Source: a virus. From it: DNA of 27,706 nucleotides. A program made the position numbers and the translations under genes. The notes below the pieces were generated by a model, which saw only the letters and a list, made by a program, of their open reading frames with translations, searched no databases and was not told where the DNA came from. Each line of letters begins with the position of its first letter. The stretch's first letter is position 1. The DNA is taken from IMG/VR virus record IMGVR_UViG_3300011114_000190, positions 1-27,706 of that record, one strand, 5' to 3'. Positions 15,819 to 22,208 of the stretch are shown piece after piece.

Positions 15819-16101
15819 GATTGCTCCTTGAAATGGCTCGCGCCTTAGCCTGTGCATCCTCTTTGCTGGATGCGCCCCATGCTTTCAAAGCCAATGCCAG
15901 ACGGGTGGGTTTCCCGTCCTTTTCCATCGGTCCAGGCATATTGCCCATGCGAGCAAGGAAAGACGCTCGTCGGGGATTGTCGCCAGCCTTTACGGGGGGT
16001 TTAAGTTCACCGCCCGTTTCGGCCTTGTAGGATGCTCGGCCCTTGGCGTTCAACCCGCCTTCAGGGTTTTTGCCTTCCTTGCGCGTCCAAGCGGCTGTCA
16101 T
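15811..16101 (-). CDS. DUF6321-like small basic phage protein
   Basis: The 96-residue product begins MTAAWTRKEGKNPEGGLN and contains GRASYKAETGGELKPPV and PRRASFLARMGNMPGPM. This 'W.RKEGKNP.GGLN.KGR.SY ... RR.SF.ARM.GM.GPM' arrangement matches a conserved small phage protein family that I recall as DUF6321, function unknown. It is basic and could contact DNA. The ATG at 16101 shares a base with the TAA of the gene before it (TAATG); the longer frame from 16161 reads through that gene and is rejected. Confidence 0.7.
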   Translation of the reverse strand: MTAAWTRKEGKNPEGGLNAKGRASYKAETGGELKPPVKAGDNPRRASFLARMGNMPGPMEKDGKPTRLALALKAWGASSKEDAQAKARAISRSNRG

Positions 16102-16412
16102 TATGCGGAGAATATCCCGACAGCTACAACGGTCGCACCCGCGCCTGTGGTGATTTTCCAAGCACCCGTATTTGATACCGCATTGACTTCGACCGAATAA
16201 ACGCCAGGCACGTTTGTGGCAGCACCGGTCAAAATGACAATGGAAGTTGCCCCATCAAGCAGGGTCACTCCTGAAGAGGCAACCGTCACCACCGAAATTA
16301 TCAGCCGGTGGACGTAATCACCGATTGCGCCTGTGCCGCCCAAAACTTGCGCGGTCTGCGAGGCTGCAACGGTTTCGTATTGGAAACGATAGGGAAGGTT
16401 AACGCCGCTCAT
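16101..16412 (-). CDS. Small beta-rich virion-type protein after TerL
   Basis: The 103-residue product starts MSGVNLPYRFQYETVAA at 16412, in an ATGA overlap with the TerL stop and with a GGAG site 9 bases before. The longer frame from 16448 lies within TerL and is not preferred. The protein is Val/Thr/Ala/Gly-rich, with alternating hydrophobic residues and a YVHRLIISVVTVASSGV strand pair, suggesting a small beta-sandwich such as a head decoration or trimer protein. No specific function is recognised. Confidence 0.6.
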   Translation of the reverse strand: MSGVNLPYRFQYETVAASQTAQVLGGTGAIGDYVHRLIISVVTVASSGVTLLDGATSIVILTGAATNVPGVYSVEVNAVSNTGAWKITTGAGATVVAVGIFSA

Positions 16413-17746
16413 AGTCTTTGACTCCTGATTGTTTTGTGGGTCGCCCACATATCGTTCAACGTAACTGTGTTCTCTGGTCCAACCATCAAAGGCTTGATTA
16501 CATCCGGTGGTTTGACCTTGGGTTCAATGCGCCACGCAATAGCCAGCATCCGCATGGCATCGGCGGGATGACTCGTCCAGTCGTGTCTTGGGGTCTGCCT
16601 GAACGCCTTTTTATCTTCGTCATACTCCCTCTGGTATTGCCTCAGAGCCTCAAGGCCATCAAAGCATCGCTCCTCGTCAAACCATGTATGCGGAAGCATC
16701 TGGCGCACCGCTTGGATGCCGTCCTGAACAGAAAGATCCGGCACGATTGCCATGTTGTTGATGCCCAGATGCTCTGCCATTTGCTCGATAACCGACTTAC
16801 CGCCCGAGGCTAGGGTCTTGGCTCGAGCATCGTGCGGAAGGTAATGTTTTCCATATTTGTAGGGTTTAGCCTTGATGACCGCCGCCAGTTCGTTCACATT
16901 CGCCCCGCTTACCGCGTAATAATCGAGAACGTGAATCTCGCCTCGGATGACCTGATACCACCAGACAGCGGTGTCATCTCGATAGCCAAGATCCCACGCG
17001 GTATGCACAGGAACTTCGGGCTGGTAGTCCACCTGACAGATCCGGCCCTTTTCGGTGGCCTCGCGCAAGTCCTCCCCGTAGAACGCCCCGAGGATTGCAG
17101 CCTCAAAACTGCACTCATATTCCTGGTCGTACTGGTCTTTGCTCAGTTGCGCCCGAGCTGCGGCAAGCTCGCCATCAGGTAGGAGACCAGACTTGCTGGC
17201 AGGCAGTTCTAGCAAAAACCACTCATCCTTGAGTTTGGCAGCTGTCTGCCGGATGTCCCAAAACTGGTTTTTACCTTTGGGAGTGCCACCAAAGACCGCC
17301 CATCCCTGCCGGTCGGAGAGCGCGGGTCGGATGACGTTGCCCCAAACGCTCGGTTTAAAGTCCCCGAATTCGTCCATGTAGATTCCGCTGAACCCCAATC
17401 CTCGGATCGCATCGGCGTTATCCGCACCAAATAGCCTGATCTTTGACCCGTTGAGCAGAGTCACGGTCAGTTCCGCTTCGTTACTATCAGCCGCAATCGG
17501 CTGACTATAAAACTTGAGATATTCCCAGACCACCGACTTAGCCTGGCTCCTAAACGGCGCAACGAAGCCATATAGAGGCATGGGGTCGCGGGACATAAAC
17601 GCGGCTCGGATAATGTCGTTGATTGCCGCCACGGTCTTCCCTGCGCGTCTATGCGCCACAAGACACGCCCATCGTTGTGTCCGGTTGTGGAATGGGGAAA
17701 ACGCTTTTCTCGGCGCATAGGGGAGGATTATTTCTCGTCGGCCCAT
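16409..17746 (-). CDS. terL: Terminase large subunit (ATPase-nuclease DNA-packaging motor)
   Basis: The 445-residue product has the two-domain terminase layout. The ATPase domain shows a Walker A-like HRRAGKT (32-38), an adenine-side Q24, a Walker B ending in IYMDEF with D125 and E126, and a coupling-type FGGTPKGKN motif. The C-terminal RNase H-like nuclease domain shows AWDLGYRDDTAVWW (near 245), YLPHDARAKT and HPADAMRML, supplying the expected acidic residues. It cuts concatemeric phage DNA and pumps it through the portal. It overlaps the small subunit gene by 19 bases. The packaging mode (pac or cos) cannot be read from the sequence. Confidence 0.93.
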   Translation of the reverse strand: MGRREIILPYAPRKAFSPFHNRTQRWACLVAHRRAGKTVAAINDIIRAAFMSRDPMPLYGFVAPFRSQAKSVVWEYLKFYSQPIAADSNEAELTVTLLNGSKIRLFGADNADAIRGLGFSGIYMDEFGDFKPSVWGNVIRPALSDRQGWAVFGGTPKGKNQFWDIRQTAAKLKDEWFLLELPASKSGLLPDGELAAARAQLSKDQYDQEYECSFEAAILGAFYGEDLREATEKGRICQVDYQPEVPVHTAWDLGYRDDTAVWWYQVIRGEIHVLDYYAVSGANVNELAAVIKAKPYKYGKHYLPHDARAKTLASGGKSVIEQMAEHLGINNMAIVPDLSVQDGIQAVRQMLPHTWFDEERCFDGLEALRQYQREYDEDKKAFRQTPRHDWTSHPADAMRMLAIAWRIEPKVKPPDVIKPLMVGPENTVTLNDMWATHKTIRSQRL

Positions 17747-18069
17747 CGGCAGATCATCTCTTGGGGACCACCGTCAGGGCCGGATTGCTCATGTCTTTGG
17801 GTTTCAGCCCACCGCATCTGAGCCTTCGTCCACCAGATCATTGCTGTGGTGTCCTGGCCCACCGTCGCCTTGTTAAACAGGGTTTTTGCCACCGCAGCCG
17901 AGGCTTGAGCCTTGCCCAGTCCTAGCTCGAGGTCGTAGTGCTTGCGGAGCGTGTCAGGGGCAATGCCTATCAAAGCGGCTATCTGATCTTGAGGCAAGCC
18001 GAGGCCCGAGGCACTCTGCGCTTGTTGCCTTGTTTTGTCGGTTGGACGGTGCGGTTTAATAAATGACAT
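17728..18069 (-). CDS. terS: Terminase small subunit-like DNA-binding protein
   Basis: The 113-residue product has a helix-turn-helix region (GLPQDQIAALIGIAPDTLRK, about 24-43) followed by a helical block with ELGLGKAQASAAVAKTL and ATVGQDTTAMIWWTKAQMRW. This pattern is common in proteins encoded just before TerL in podovirus and prophage genomes, where they are annotated as terminase small subunits or DNA-binding proteins. TerS recognises the packaging start site and guides TerL. The overlap with TerL supports the call; length is near the short end for TerS. Confidence 0.72.
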   Translation of the reverse strand: MSFIKPHRPTDKTRQQAQSASGLGLPQDQIAALIGIAPDTLRKHYDLELGLGKAQASAAVAKTLFNKATVGQDTTAMIWWTKAQMRWAETQRHEQSGPDGGPQEMICRWADEK

Positions 18070-18088
18070 TCTTTTTAAGAACGCGAGA

Positions 18089-19309
18089 TTATGCGGCTTT
18101 CTTCAATGAAATGAAAGGCTTACCATTTGATTCAAGCGTTGCTGTCTGTCCTGTGAATTCCTGCCAGCGTTGGACGATGACATCGCAGTATTTGGGGTCG
18201 AGTTCCATGAGATAACCATACCGTCCGTTCTTCTCGGCAGCAATGATTGTGGTGCCGGAGCCGCCAAATAAATCGAGGACAATGTCCCCGCCCTTTGTGT
18301 TGTTAAGCATCTGGTATTCAAACAACCCTACGGGCTTCATCGTTGGATGCTCGCCATTACGAGATGGCTTGTCAAACTCAAGAATGGTTGTCTGCTTGCG
18401 ATCTGTGGCCCACAGGTGGCCTGCTCCTTCCTTCCACCCGTACAGGCAAGGCTCATGCTTCCAATGGTAGTCTTGTCGCCCCATGACCAACGACGACTTT
18501 TTCCAAATCAAGCATTGACGCACATTTAGACCAGCGTCATTGCATGCGCCTCGGAAGTTGTAACCCTCCGTGTCGGCATGCCAGATGTAGAACACCGCGC
18601 CTTTCTTCATTACGGTGTTGGCGGTCACAAATGCATCACGCAAGAATTGTCGGAACTGGTCGTCGCCCATGCTGTCGTTTTGAATGGTTAGTTTTTCCTT
18701 TGTTCCACCCTCGTAAGCCACGTTGTAAGGTGGGTCGGTCAGCAGCATGTCAGCCCCCCCCCCCGCCATCAGCTTCTCAACCGCATCAATGCTGGTCGAG
18801 TCCCCGCACATCAGCCGATGCTTGCCCAGCAGCCAAACGTCCCCCAGAACGGTCACAGGGGCTTCAGGGACTTCAGGAACAGCATCCTCGTCTGTCAGCC
18901 CCTCCGTCCCTGTTGGAGCCAGCAGTGCCTCGATCTCGTCGGTGCTAAAGCCCGTCAGGTCAAGATCAAAGCCCATGTCCTTCAGATCGGTAAGCTCTAC
19001 CGCCAGCATCTCGTCATCCCAACCCGCATTCAGGGCCAGCTTGTTGTCAGCAATAACGTAGGCTTTCTTTTGCGCGTCGGTCAGATGAGTGAGTCGGATG
19101 CTAGGAACGTCAGTAATCGCTAACTTCCGCGCCGCCATTACCCGTCCGTGACCGGCAATAATGCTTCCCGTTTCGTCAATCAGGACGGGATTGGTAAAGC
19201 CGAATTCCTTGATGCTGGCAGCAATCTGGGCCACTTGAGCATCGGAATGGGTGCGGCTGTTCCTGGCATACGGAATCAGCGCGTCCAGCTTTATTTGTTC
19301 AAGTATCAT
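18089..19309 (-). CDS. ParB-like domain fused to DPPY-type DNA methyltransferase
   Basis: The 406-residue product joins two domains. Residues 1-110 are a ParB/Srx-like fold (LIPYARNSRTHSDAQVAQIA, GSIIAGHGRVMAAR with GHGR, YVIADNKLALNAGWD). Residues 150-400 are a beta-class DNA methyltransferase with catalytic DPPY near 191 and SAM-binding VLDLFGGSGTT near 346. DPPY points to adenine-N6 or possibly cytosine-N4 modification. No partner endonuclease is nearby, so it looks like an orphan phage methyltransferase protecting phage DNA from host restriction or marking it. An 11-base G run lies in the coding strand just before DPPY (codons 182-185). A candidate promoter precedes it. Confidence 0.88.
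   Translation of the reverse strand: MILEQIKLDALIPYARNSRTHSDAQVAQIAASIKEFGFTNPVLIDETGSIIAGHGRVMAARKLAITDVPSIRLTHLTDAQKKAYVIADNKLALNAGWDDEMLAVELTDLKDMGFDLDLTGFSTDEIEALLAPTGTEGLTDEDAVPEVPEAPVTVLGDVWLLGKHRLMCGDSTSIDAVEKLMAGGGADMLLTDPPYNVAYEGGTKEKLTIQNDSMGDDQFRQFLRDAFVTANTVMKKGAVFYIWHADTEGYNFRGACNDAGLNVRQCLIWKKSSLVMGRQDYHWKHEPCLYGWKEGAGHLWATDRKQTTILEFDKPSRNGEHPTMKPVGLFEYQMLNNTKGGDIVLDLFGGSGTTIIAAEKNGRYGYLMELDPKYCDVIVQRWQEFTGQTATLESNGKPFISLKKAA
18754..18764 (-). repeat. G11 homopolymer inside the methyltransferase gene
   Basis: Eleven consecutive C on the given strand (G on the coding strand) encode Ala-Gly-Gly-Gly-Ala just before the DPPY motif. It is the longest homopolymer noticed in the window. 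A change of one base would shift the frame ahead of all catalytic motifs. With 11 bases the frame is open. Confidence 0.95.
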
Positions 19310-19357
19310 CTTTTTGTTTAGATGCCATAATTTCGCCCAAAAGGTGAATTTTTACAG

Positions 19358-19384
19358 ATTATCCCTGATTATTGAGCGCGTCAA
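19358..19384 (-). promoter_or_regulatory. Candidate leftward promoter for the packaging/virion block
   Basis: The -35 TTGACG matches 5 of 6 consensus bases and the -10 GATAAT matches 5 of 6, with a 15-base spacer; TAATCT at a 17-base spacer is a weaker alternative. It lies about 50 bases before the methyltransferase start. No transcript data were available. Confidence 0.45.
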
Positions 19385-19404
19385 GTTGCATGGTGCTTGA
19401 ATTG

Positions 19405-19426
19405 TTCTCAGTACCATTTCTGAGAA
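19405..19426. other. Inverted repeat upstream of the candidate promoter
   Basis: TTCTCAG and CTGAGAA form a perfect 7-bp stem around an 8-base loop, about 20 bases upstream of the leftward -35. There is no T run on either side, so a simple intrinsic terminator is unlikely; an operator or a regulatory hairpin is possible. Confidence 0.5.
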
Positions 19427-19472
19427 GGGGAGAAGTTTAACGCTTTCGCGCATTCAAGATCCGCAGCCATGC

Positions 19473-19784
19473 CTACGTTGTGGAACCCTTCACCGACAAT
19501 AGTAACGCTTGTTCCTTGAGCAGTCGAACGACTGTCAGCACCCCTTCCACATCCCGCACGATAAATATTTGCCCCTGCCAGCCTTCAAAGAACCGCAACT
19601 GGTCGTCGGTTTCCTTGCCCTTTAAATTTTTGACCTCGATTAGCATCGTCACGCCGCACCAGGACACCAGCAGATCCGGCACTCCTTTGCCAAGCATGGC
19701 GAGGCTTAGGACTGAGGCTCCGAGCTTTCGGAACGCCTCAACAACCTCGGCATGGTTGGCATCCACCTTAGCGTTTCGGCGCAT
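19473..19784 (-). CDS. PD-(D/E)XK nuclease, VRR-NUC / resolvase-like
   Basis: The 103-residue product has the core of a small PD-(D/E)XK nuclease: MLGKGVPDLLVSW (about 30-42) supplies the PD, and MLIEVKN supplies ExK. An N-terminal helix (HAEVVEAFRKLGASVLSL) and a later Gln in DDQLRFFEGWQGQ complete a VRR-NUC-like fold. Related phage enzymes cut branched DNA such as Holliday junctions. It starts through a TGATG overlap with the Ref-like gene and lies in the leftward recombination set. A junction-resolving role before packaging is plausible but inferred. Confidence 0.75.
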   Translation of the reverse strand: MRRNAKVDANHAEVVEAFRKLGASVLSLAMLGKGVPDLLVSWCGVTMLIEVKNLKGKETDDQLRFFEGWQGQIFIVRDVEGVLTVVRLLKEQALLLSVKGSTT

Positions 19785-20065
19785 CAGTTTTCCAATTGCT
19801 TGATTTGCAAGGCTAAAAGGTCGTATTCTGTGCCGTAACGAGCTTCAAAGGCACTTCGCCACGGGTGTCTGCTTGTGTACTCCGCGCAATTTGCACCGCC
19901 TCGATGGTGGAGCGCACAAAGCCCAAGCACATATTTTTCGCCCTTGCGCCTACCACCTTGCAGGATGTGGTGGATCTCGGCAGGGGTCTGGATACCGGTT
20001 TGCTTGCAGACAATGCAACCCAAATCCCGAACCGCGGCGTGGAATGCCTTTTCGTCATTCGTCAT
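19784..20065 (-). CDS. Ref-like HNH recombination nuclease
   Basis: The 93-residue product (start MTNDEKAFHAAVRDLG at 20065) has a zinc-binding HNH core: CIVCKQTGIQTPAEIHHI with a CxxC pair and the HH, then LCALHH and a C-terminal SRHPWRSAFEARYGTEYDLL. This matches the Ref family named for phage P1 Ref, a RecA-dependent nuclease that cuts DNA at displaced loops. A longer frame to 20167 reads back through NinB and is rejected. It overlaps NinB by 11 bases, which supports a shared recombination module. Confidence 0.82.
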   Translation of the reverse strand: MTNDEKAFHAAVRDLGCIVCKQTGIQTPAEIHHILQGGRRKGEKYVLGLCALHHRGGANCAEYTSRHPWRSAFEARYGTEYDLLALQIKQLEN

Positions 20066-20381
20066 GCAGAGCAGGGATTCGGATGTCGGCGTGGTGGGAT
20101 GCCGCGTGGAGCCAATCCAGCCACTCAGAAAAGCGTTTTTTCCCGTAGCGACTTGTACGCCTGCCAAGCATCACAATGCCGCCATCAAGACCTGTAGCAA
20201 TTCTGGGGCTGGTTTCTCCCTCAAAGGCACAGGTCAGGACATCCTTCCATTCGTCGGCGGTCAGGTAGCACATCGAGCCGTTGACTGACCATTGCTTTTG
20301 CTCGGCCCACGCTTGCAGGATGGGCCATTGAACCGCGTTTTGACCGCTGTTTCGGCGTTCCTCGCAGACAAGGCAAATCAT
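20055..20381 (-). CDS. ninB: NinB-like recombination protein, shortened at the N-terminus
   Basis: The 108-residue product starts MICLVCEERRNSGQNA at an ATGA overlap with the HTH gene, with a GGGAG site 8 bases upstream. Residues 9-100 align in pattern with lambda NinB from its 'ER.RS..QN' motif onward: WSVNGSMCYLTADEWKDVL, IVMLGRRTSRYGKKRFSEWL. Lambda NinB (Orf) is about 146 residues and binds single-stranded DNA and SSB, helping strand exchange. The first 35 or so residues of that protein are missing here and replaced by a Cys-containing MICLVCEE. It may be a trimmed functional variant. Confidence 0.75.
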   Translation of the reverse strand: MICLVCEERRNSGQNAVQWPILQAWAEQKQWSVNGSMCYLTADEWKDVLTCAFEGETSPRIATGLDGGIVMLGRRTSRYGKKRFSEWLDWLHAASHHADIRIPALHDE

Positions 20382-20593
20382 GCAAACAACTCCCGCTGAC
20401 CTTCCCAAGAATACCGCGCTACCCGCTTGCCGTTGGGTAGGTCAATCATTTCGCTTTTAACGGGGTATCCAGCCCTCTGAAGCTCGGTCATTCTCTGGCT
20501 GAGTGCCATGACTCCATAACGCTGCAACGCCTCCAGAGTTGTTAAATACTGCCCAGATTGCAAGGCTTTCAGCAAAACATCTTTCTGGCTCAT
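20378..20593 (-). CDS. Small winged/helix-turn-helix DNA-binding protein
   Basis: The 71-residue product starts MSQKDVLLKALQSGQYLT at 20593, with a GGGAG site 6 bases upstream and an ATGA overlap with the small upstream ORF. It has the pattern 'LEALQRYGVMALSQRMTELQRAGYPV' followed by LPNGKRVARYSW, which is typical of a small phage helix-turn-helix domain family (HTH_39-like). It probably binds DNA within the early leftward region. Target site and effect are unknown. Confidence 0.72.
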   Translation of the reverse strand: MSQKDVLLKALQSGQYLTTLEALQRYGVMALSQRMTELQRAGYPVKSEMIDLPNGKRVARYSWEGQRELFA

Positions 20594-20700
20594 TTTTTCT
20601 CCCAATGGTAAGTAAAACCACTCAGCTTTTCGGTTGCATCCACGGATTTCAGGTCAAATTCAGCCATCCATTCGTCCACGATCAGAGCGCACTCAGGCAT
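20590..20700 (-). CDS. Tiny hypothetical ORF between P-like and HTH genes
   Basis: A 36-residue frame (MPECALIVDEWMAEFDLK, ending in YHWEKK) starts within the last codons of the P-like gene and ends in an ATGA overlap with the HTH gene. It would close what is otherwise an 87-base gap in a series of overlapping genes. A start at 20727 (MSRQQRRQLMPE) would give 45 residues. It is acidic and helical, with no recognised domain. The overlap pattern is the main support. Confidence 0.45.
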   Translation of the reverse strand: MPECALIVDEWMAEFDLKSVDATEKLSGFTYHWEKK

Positions 20701-21259
20701 GAGCTGCCGCCGCTGCTGTCGGCTCATCTTTGCTGGCAGACGTAGAGCCAGCCTTTCTTCCCATGTCGGCATCAACCACCTCTTGCGCCCATTTAACAGC
20801 TATTGCCGCCAAACACTCCCCGTCTTTTTGCCGCACAAGGATTTTGTACGCCCACTCTTTGTTAGCCGGTTTTGGCTTAAGCATTGCGCGGATCTTCGCC
20901 ATCGCCGCCTGGCCCACATCGCTTAGAGGTTTCGGAGGTTCCAGTTGCGCGAAAGGCTCCGGTCCCTTCCCTGCCTTGCAGAGCTGCCAGAATTCCACCG
21001 CATTCGGAGGCCAGACCATCTCTTTCTGCATCCTGCCCAAAGCGTATTTGATCTGGTCTGGCGTGATTCCTGCGAGTTGCTCGCCCCAGACCTGACACCA
21101 TTCGTCGATGGCATCCGGCTCAACAAAGCTAGAAAGGAATTTTGTCTGATACACCGTCCCCAATCTCTTGTGCAACGCCTGAACCCACGACCTTTTCAGC
21201 CAGTTGGGATTCCATTTTGAGTTGGTCTCGAATGTATTTTCCTGCATTGAATTTTCCAT
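20693..21259 (-). CDS. Lambda P-like replication protein (putative helicase loader)
   Basis: The 188-residue product resembles the phage P-like replication proteins that bring the host DnaB helicase to the origin. The central region KRLGTVYQTKFLSSFVEP, WGEQLAGITPDQIKYAL and WPPNAVEFWQLC (about 75-95) matches the 'F......W...LAG....I..GL......WPPS..EFR.LC' pattern of this family. The C-terminus is Lys/Ala-rich. The ATG at 21259 has an AAGGA site 7 bases before it and overlaps the DUF1376 gene by 131 bases. That overlap is long, but the strong site supports it; a shorter start near 21163 is the alternative. Confidence 0.72.
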   Translation of the reverse strand: MENSMQENTFETNSKWNPNWLKRSWVQALHKRLGTVYQTKFLSSFVEPDAIDEWCQVWGEQLAGITPDQIKYALGRMQKEMVWPPNAVEFWQLCKAGKGPEPFAQLEPPKPLSDVGQAAMAKIRAMLKPKPANKEWAYKILVRQKDGECLAAIAVKWAQEVVDADMGRKAGSTSASKDEPTAAAAAHA

Positions 21260-21917
21260 TTTTGGTTCCTTGTTGGGTTTTTAAGGGGAATACGCCTTTC
21301 CAGCCGTTTGCTGTGCTTTGGTCCAAAACAGCAGCAACGTCCTGACCTTCTGCCTGCATGGTTTTCAACTGATTGATGATGAGCATCTTGGCGCGGTCGG
21401 TGAATGCGCCTTTGCTGGCTTTGCGGGATTCTAAAAATCCTTGCCAAGCGGGTTCGGAAATCCAATCGGGGACAATAAACGCCGCTTTTGTTTTTAAATG
21501 GTTATCGTTTAATGGTTCTCGTTTCTCGGTTACTGGTTCACGGTTCTCGTTTAGGGTTATTTTGGGTTCGGTTTGGCTAACCCGTAGGTTATCTTTGGGT
21601 ATTGTCTTTGGTCTACCGCCTTTGATTCCGTTGGTTTTTTGCTTTTGAAGAAATGAGTGGTAAGCGGCAATTTCTCTGTCTGCTCGCTTGTTCCGATAGC
21701 CTTCGTCTGTCAATTGGAAGAACTCATCAAGCACCAATTGAACAAATACAGAGTCAACCCGTAACCGGCGGGAAACCTGTGGGATATCGGTGGGTATCGG
21801 CGTTTCGGTGTCGTAATAAACATCCAAAAGTCGCCTATAGGCTAAATCCTCTTCCGGCGTTAAATGCGCCGTATGCTTAAGATAATCGCCAATGTTGAAA
21901 TTGTAGTAATACAACAC
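21129..21917 (-). CDS. DUF1376 (YdaU-like) replication-initiation protein
   Basis: The 262-residue product has the DUF1376 hallmark at its N-terminus: YYYNFNIGDYLKHTAHLTP, then EEDLAYRRLLDVYYDTETPI and a winged-helix segment to about residue 85. These phage and prophage proteins occupy the lambda O-like slot and are thought to bind the origin. A charged linker with repeated TEKREP/NENREP follows. The C-terminus holds a helical domain (WQGFLESRKASKGAFTDRAK) and ends SDKIPF, close to the IPF tip of bacterial SSB. AAGGAG lies only 3 bases before the GTG at 21917 but 6 before a TTG at 21914, so TTG may be the true start. Confidence 0.8.
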   Translation of the reverse strand: MLYYYNFNIGDYLKHTAHLTPEEDLAYRRLLDVYYDTETPIPTDIPQVSRRLRVDSVFVQLVLDEFFQLTDEGYRNKRADREIAAYHSFLQKQKTNGIKGGRPKTIPKDNLRVSQTEPKITLNENREPVTEKREPLNDNHLKTKAAFIVPDWISEPAWQGFLESRKASKGAFTDRAKMLIINQLKTMQAEGQDVAAVLDQSTANGWKGVFPLKTQQGTKNGKFNAGKYIRDQLKMESQLAEKVVGSGVAQEIGDGVSDKIPF

Positions 21918-21936
21918 AGTCTCCTTCGGTGCTGGC

Positions 21937-22059
21937 CTATCCGGTGAGAGATTCCGGTGGTCGGCACCCTTGACGGGTTTTGAAACGGTCAGATAGACCA
22001 GCCCGAAAAAGACTGTATATCCGATCCACTATGCGCTTCTCACGGCGCGTATTAATCAT
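21937..22059 (-). CDS. Tiny basic hypothetical protein
   Basis: A 40-residue frame (MINTRREKRIVDRIYSLF, ending in RPPESLTG) starts in an ATGA overlap with the zinc-finger gene and ends just before the ribosome-binding site of DUF1376. It is strongly basic and could bind nucleic acid. No family is recognised. Its support is the unbroken coupling of starts and stops on both sides. Confidence 0.45.
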   Translation of the reverse strand: MINTRREKRIVDRIYSLFRAGLSDRFKTRQGCRPPESLTG

Positions 22060-22208
22060 AAATCTAAATCTTGCTCAATGTAAAGCTCTTTCAAAAAATA
22101 GTTGGGCGTTATCTTTTCGCCCAGATCAGGACAGGTCGCACAGACCACCCGCCCATCGGGTAGCGTTACCGGCAGGGTCTCGATCTGATTGCAGCCTAAA
22201 CAGGTCAT
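22056..22208 (-). CDS. 50-residue zinc-finger protein
   Basis: A 50-residue frame (MTCLGCNQIETLPVTLPD ...) starts in an ATGA overlap with the stop of the methyltransferase gene. Two CxxC pairs, CLGC at 3-6 and CATC at 23-26, are separated by a VTLPDGRVV beta-hairpin; together they would form a compact zinc ribbon. The rest is a charged helical tail rich in Leu and Asp/Glu. Its role is unknown; DNA or protein binding would be usual for such a fold. The paired cysteines and the exact overlap argue that it is real. Confidence 0.65.
   Translation of the reverse strand: MTCLGCNQIETLPVTLPDGRVVCATCPDLGEKITPNYFLKELYIEQDLDL

Larger units (their letters stand above)
19310..19472 (-). promoter_or_regulatory. 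Intergenic region upstream of the methyltransferase-terminase-virion block
   Basis: This 163-bp stretch is the only sizeable gap in the leftward gene series. Read leftward it contains a candidate sigma-70-type promoter: TTGACG at 19384-19379 and GATAAT at 19363-19358 (15-base spacer; TAATCT two bases further gives 17). Its 5' part has a hairpin (19405-19426). A nine-codon frame, MASKQKDDT, lies just before the methyltransferase start and overlaps it. This is a good candidate for a separately controlled, perhaps late, promoter. Confidence 0.5.

Noticed and set aside
15811-16161. Longer start for the DUF6321-like gene
   Set aside because: The extension reads back through the preceding small gene; the TAATG overlap at 16101 gives the expected family N-terminus.
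19405-19426. Intrinsic terminator after the nuclease gene
   Set aside because: The 7-bp inverted repeat has no T run on either strand and a long loop, so it was kept only as a possible operator or hairpin.
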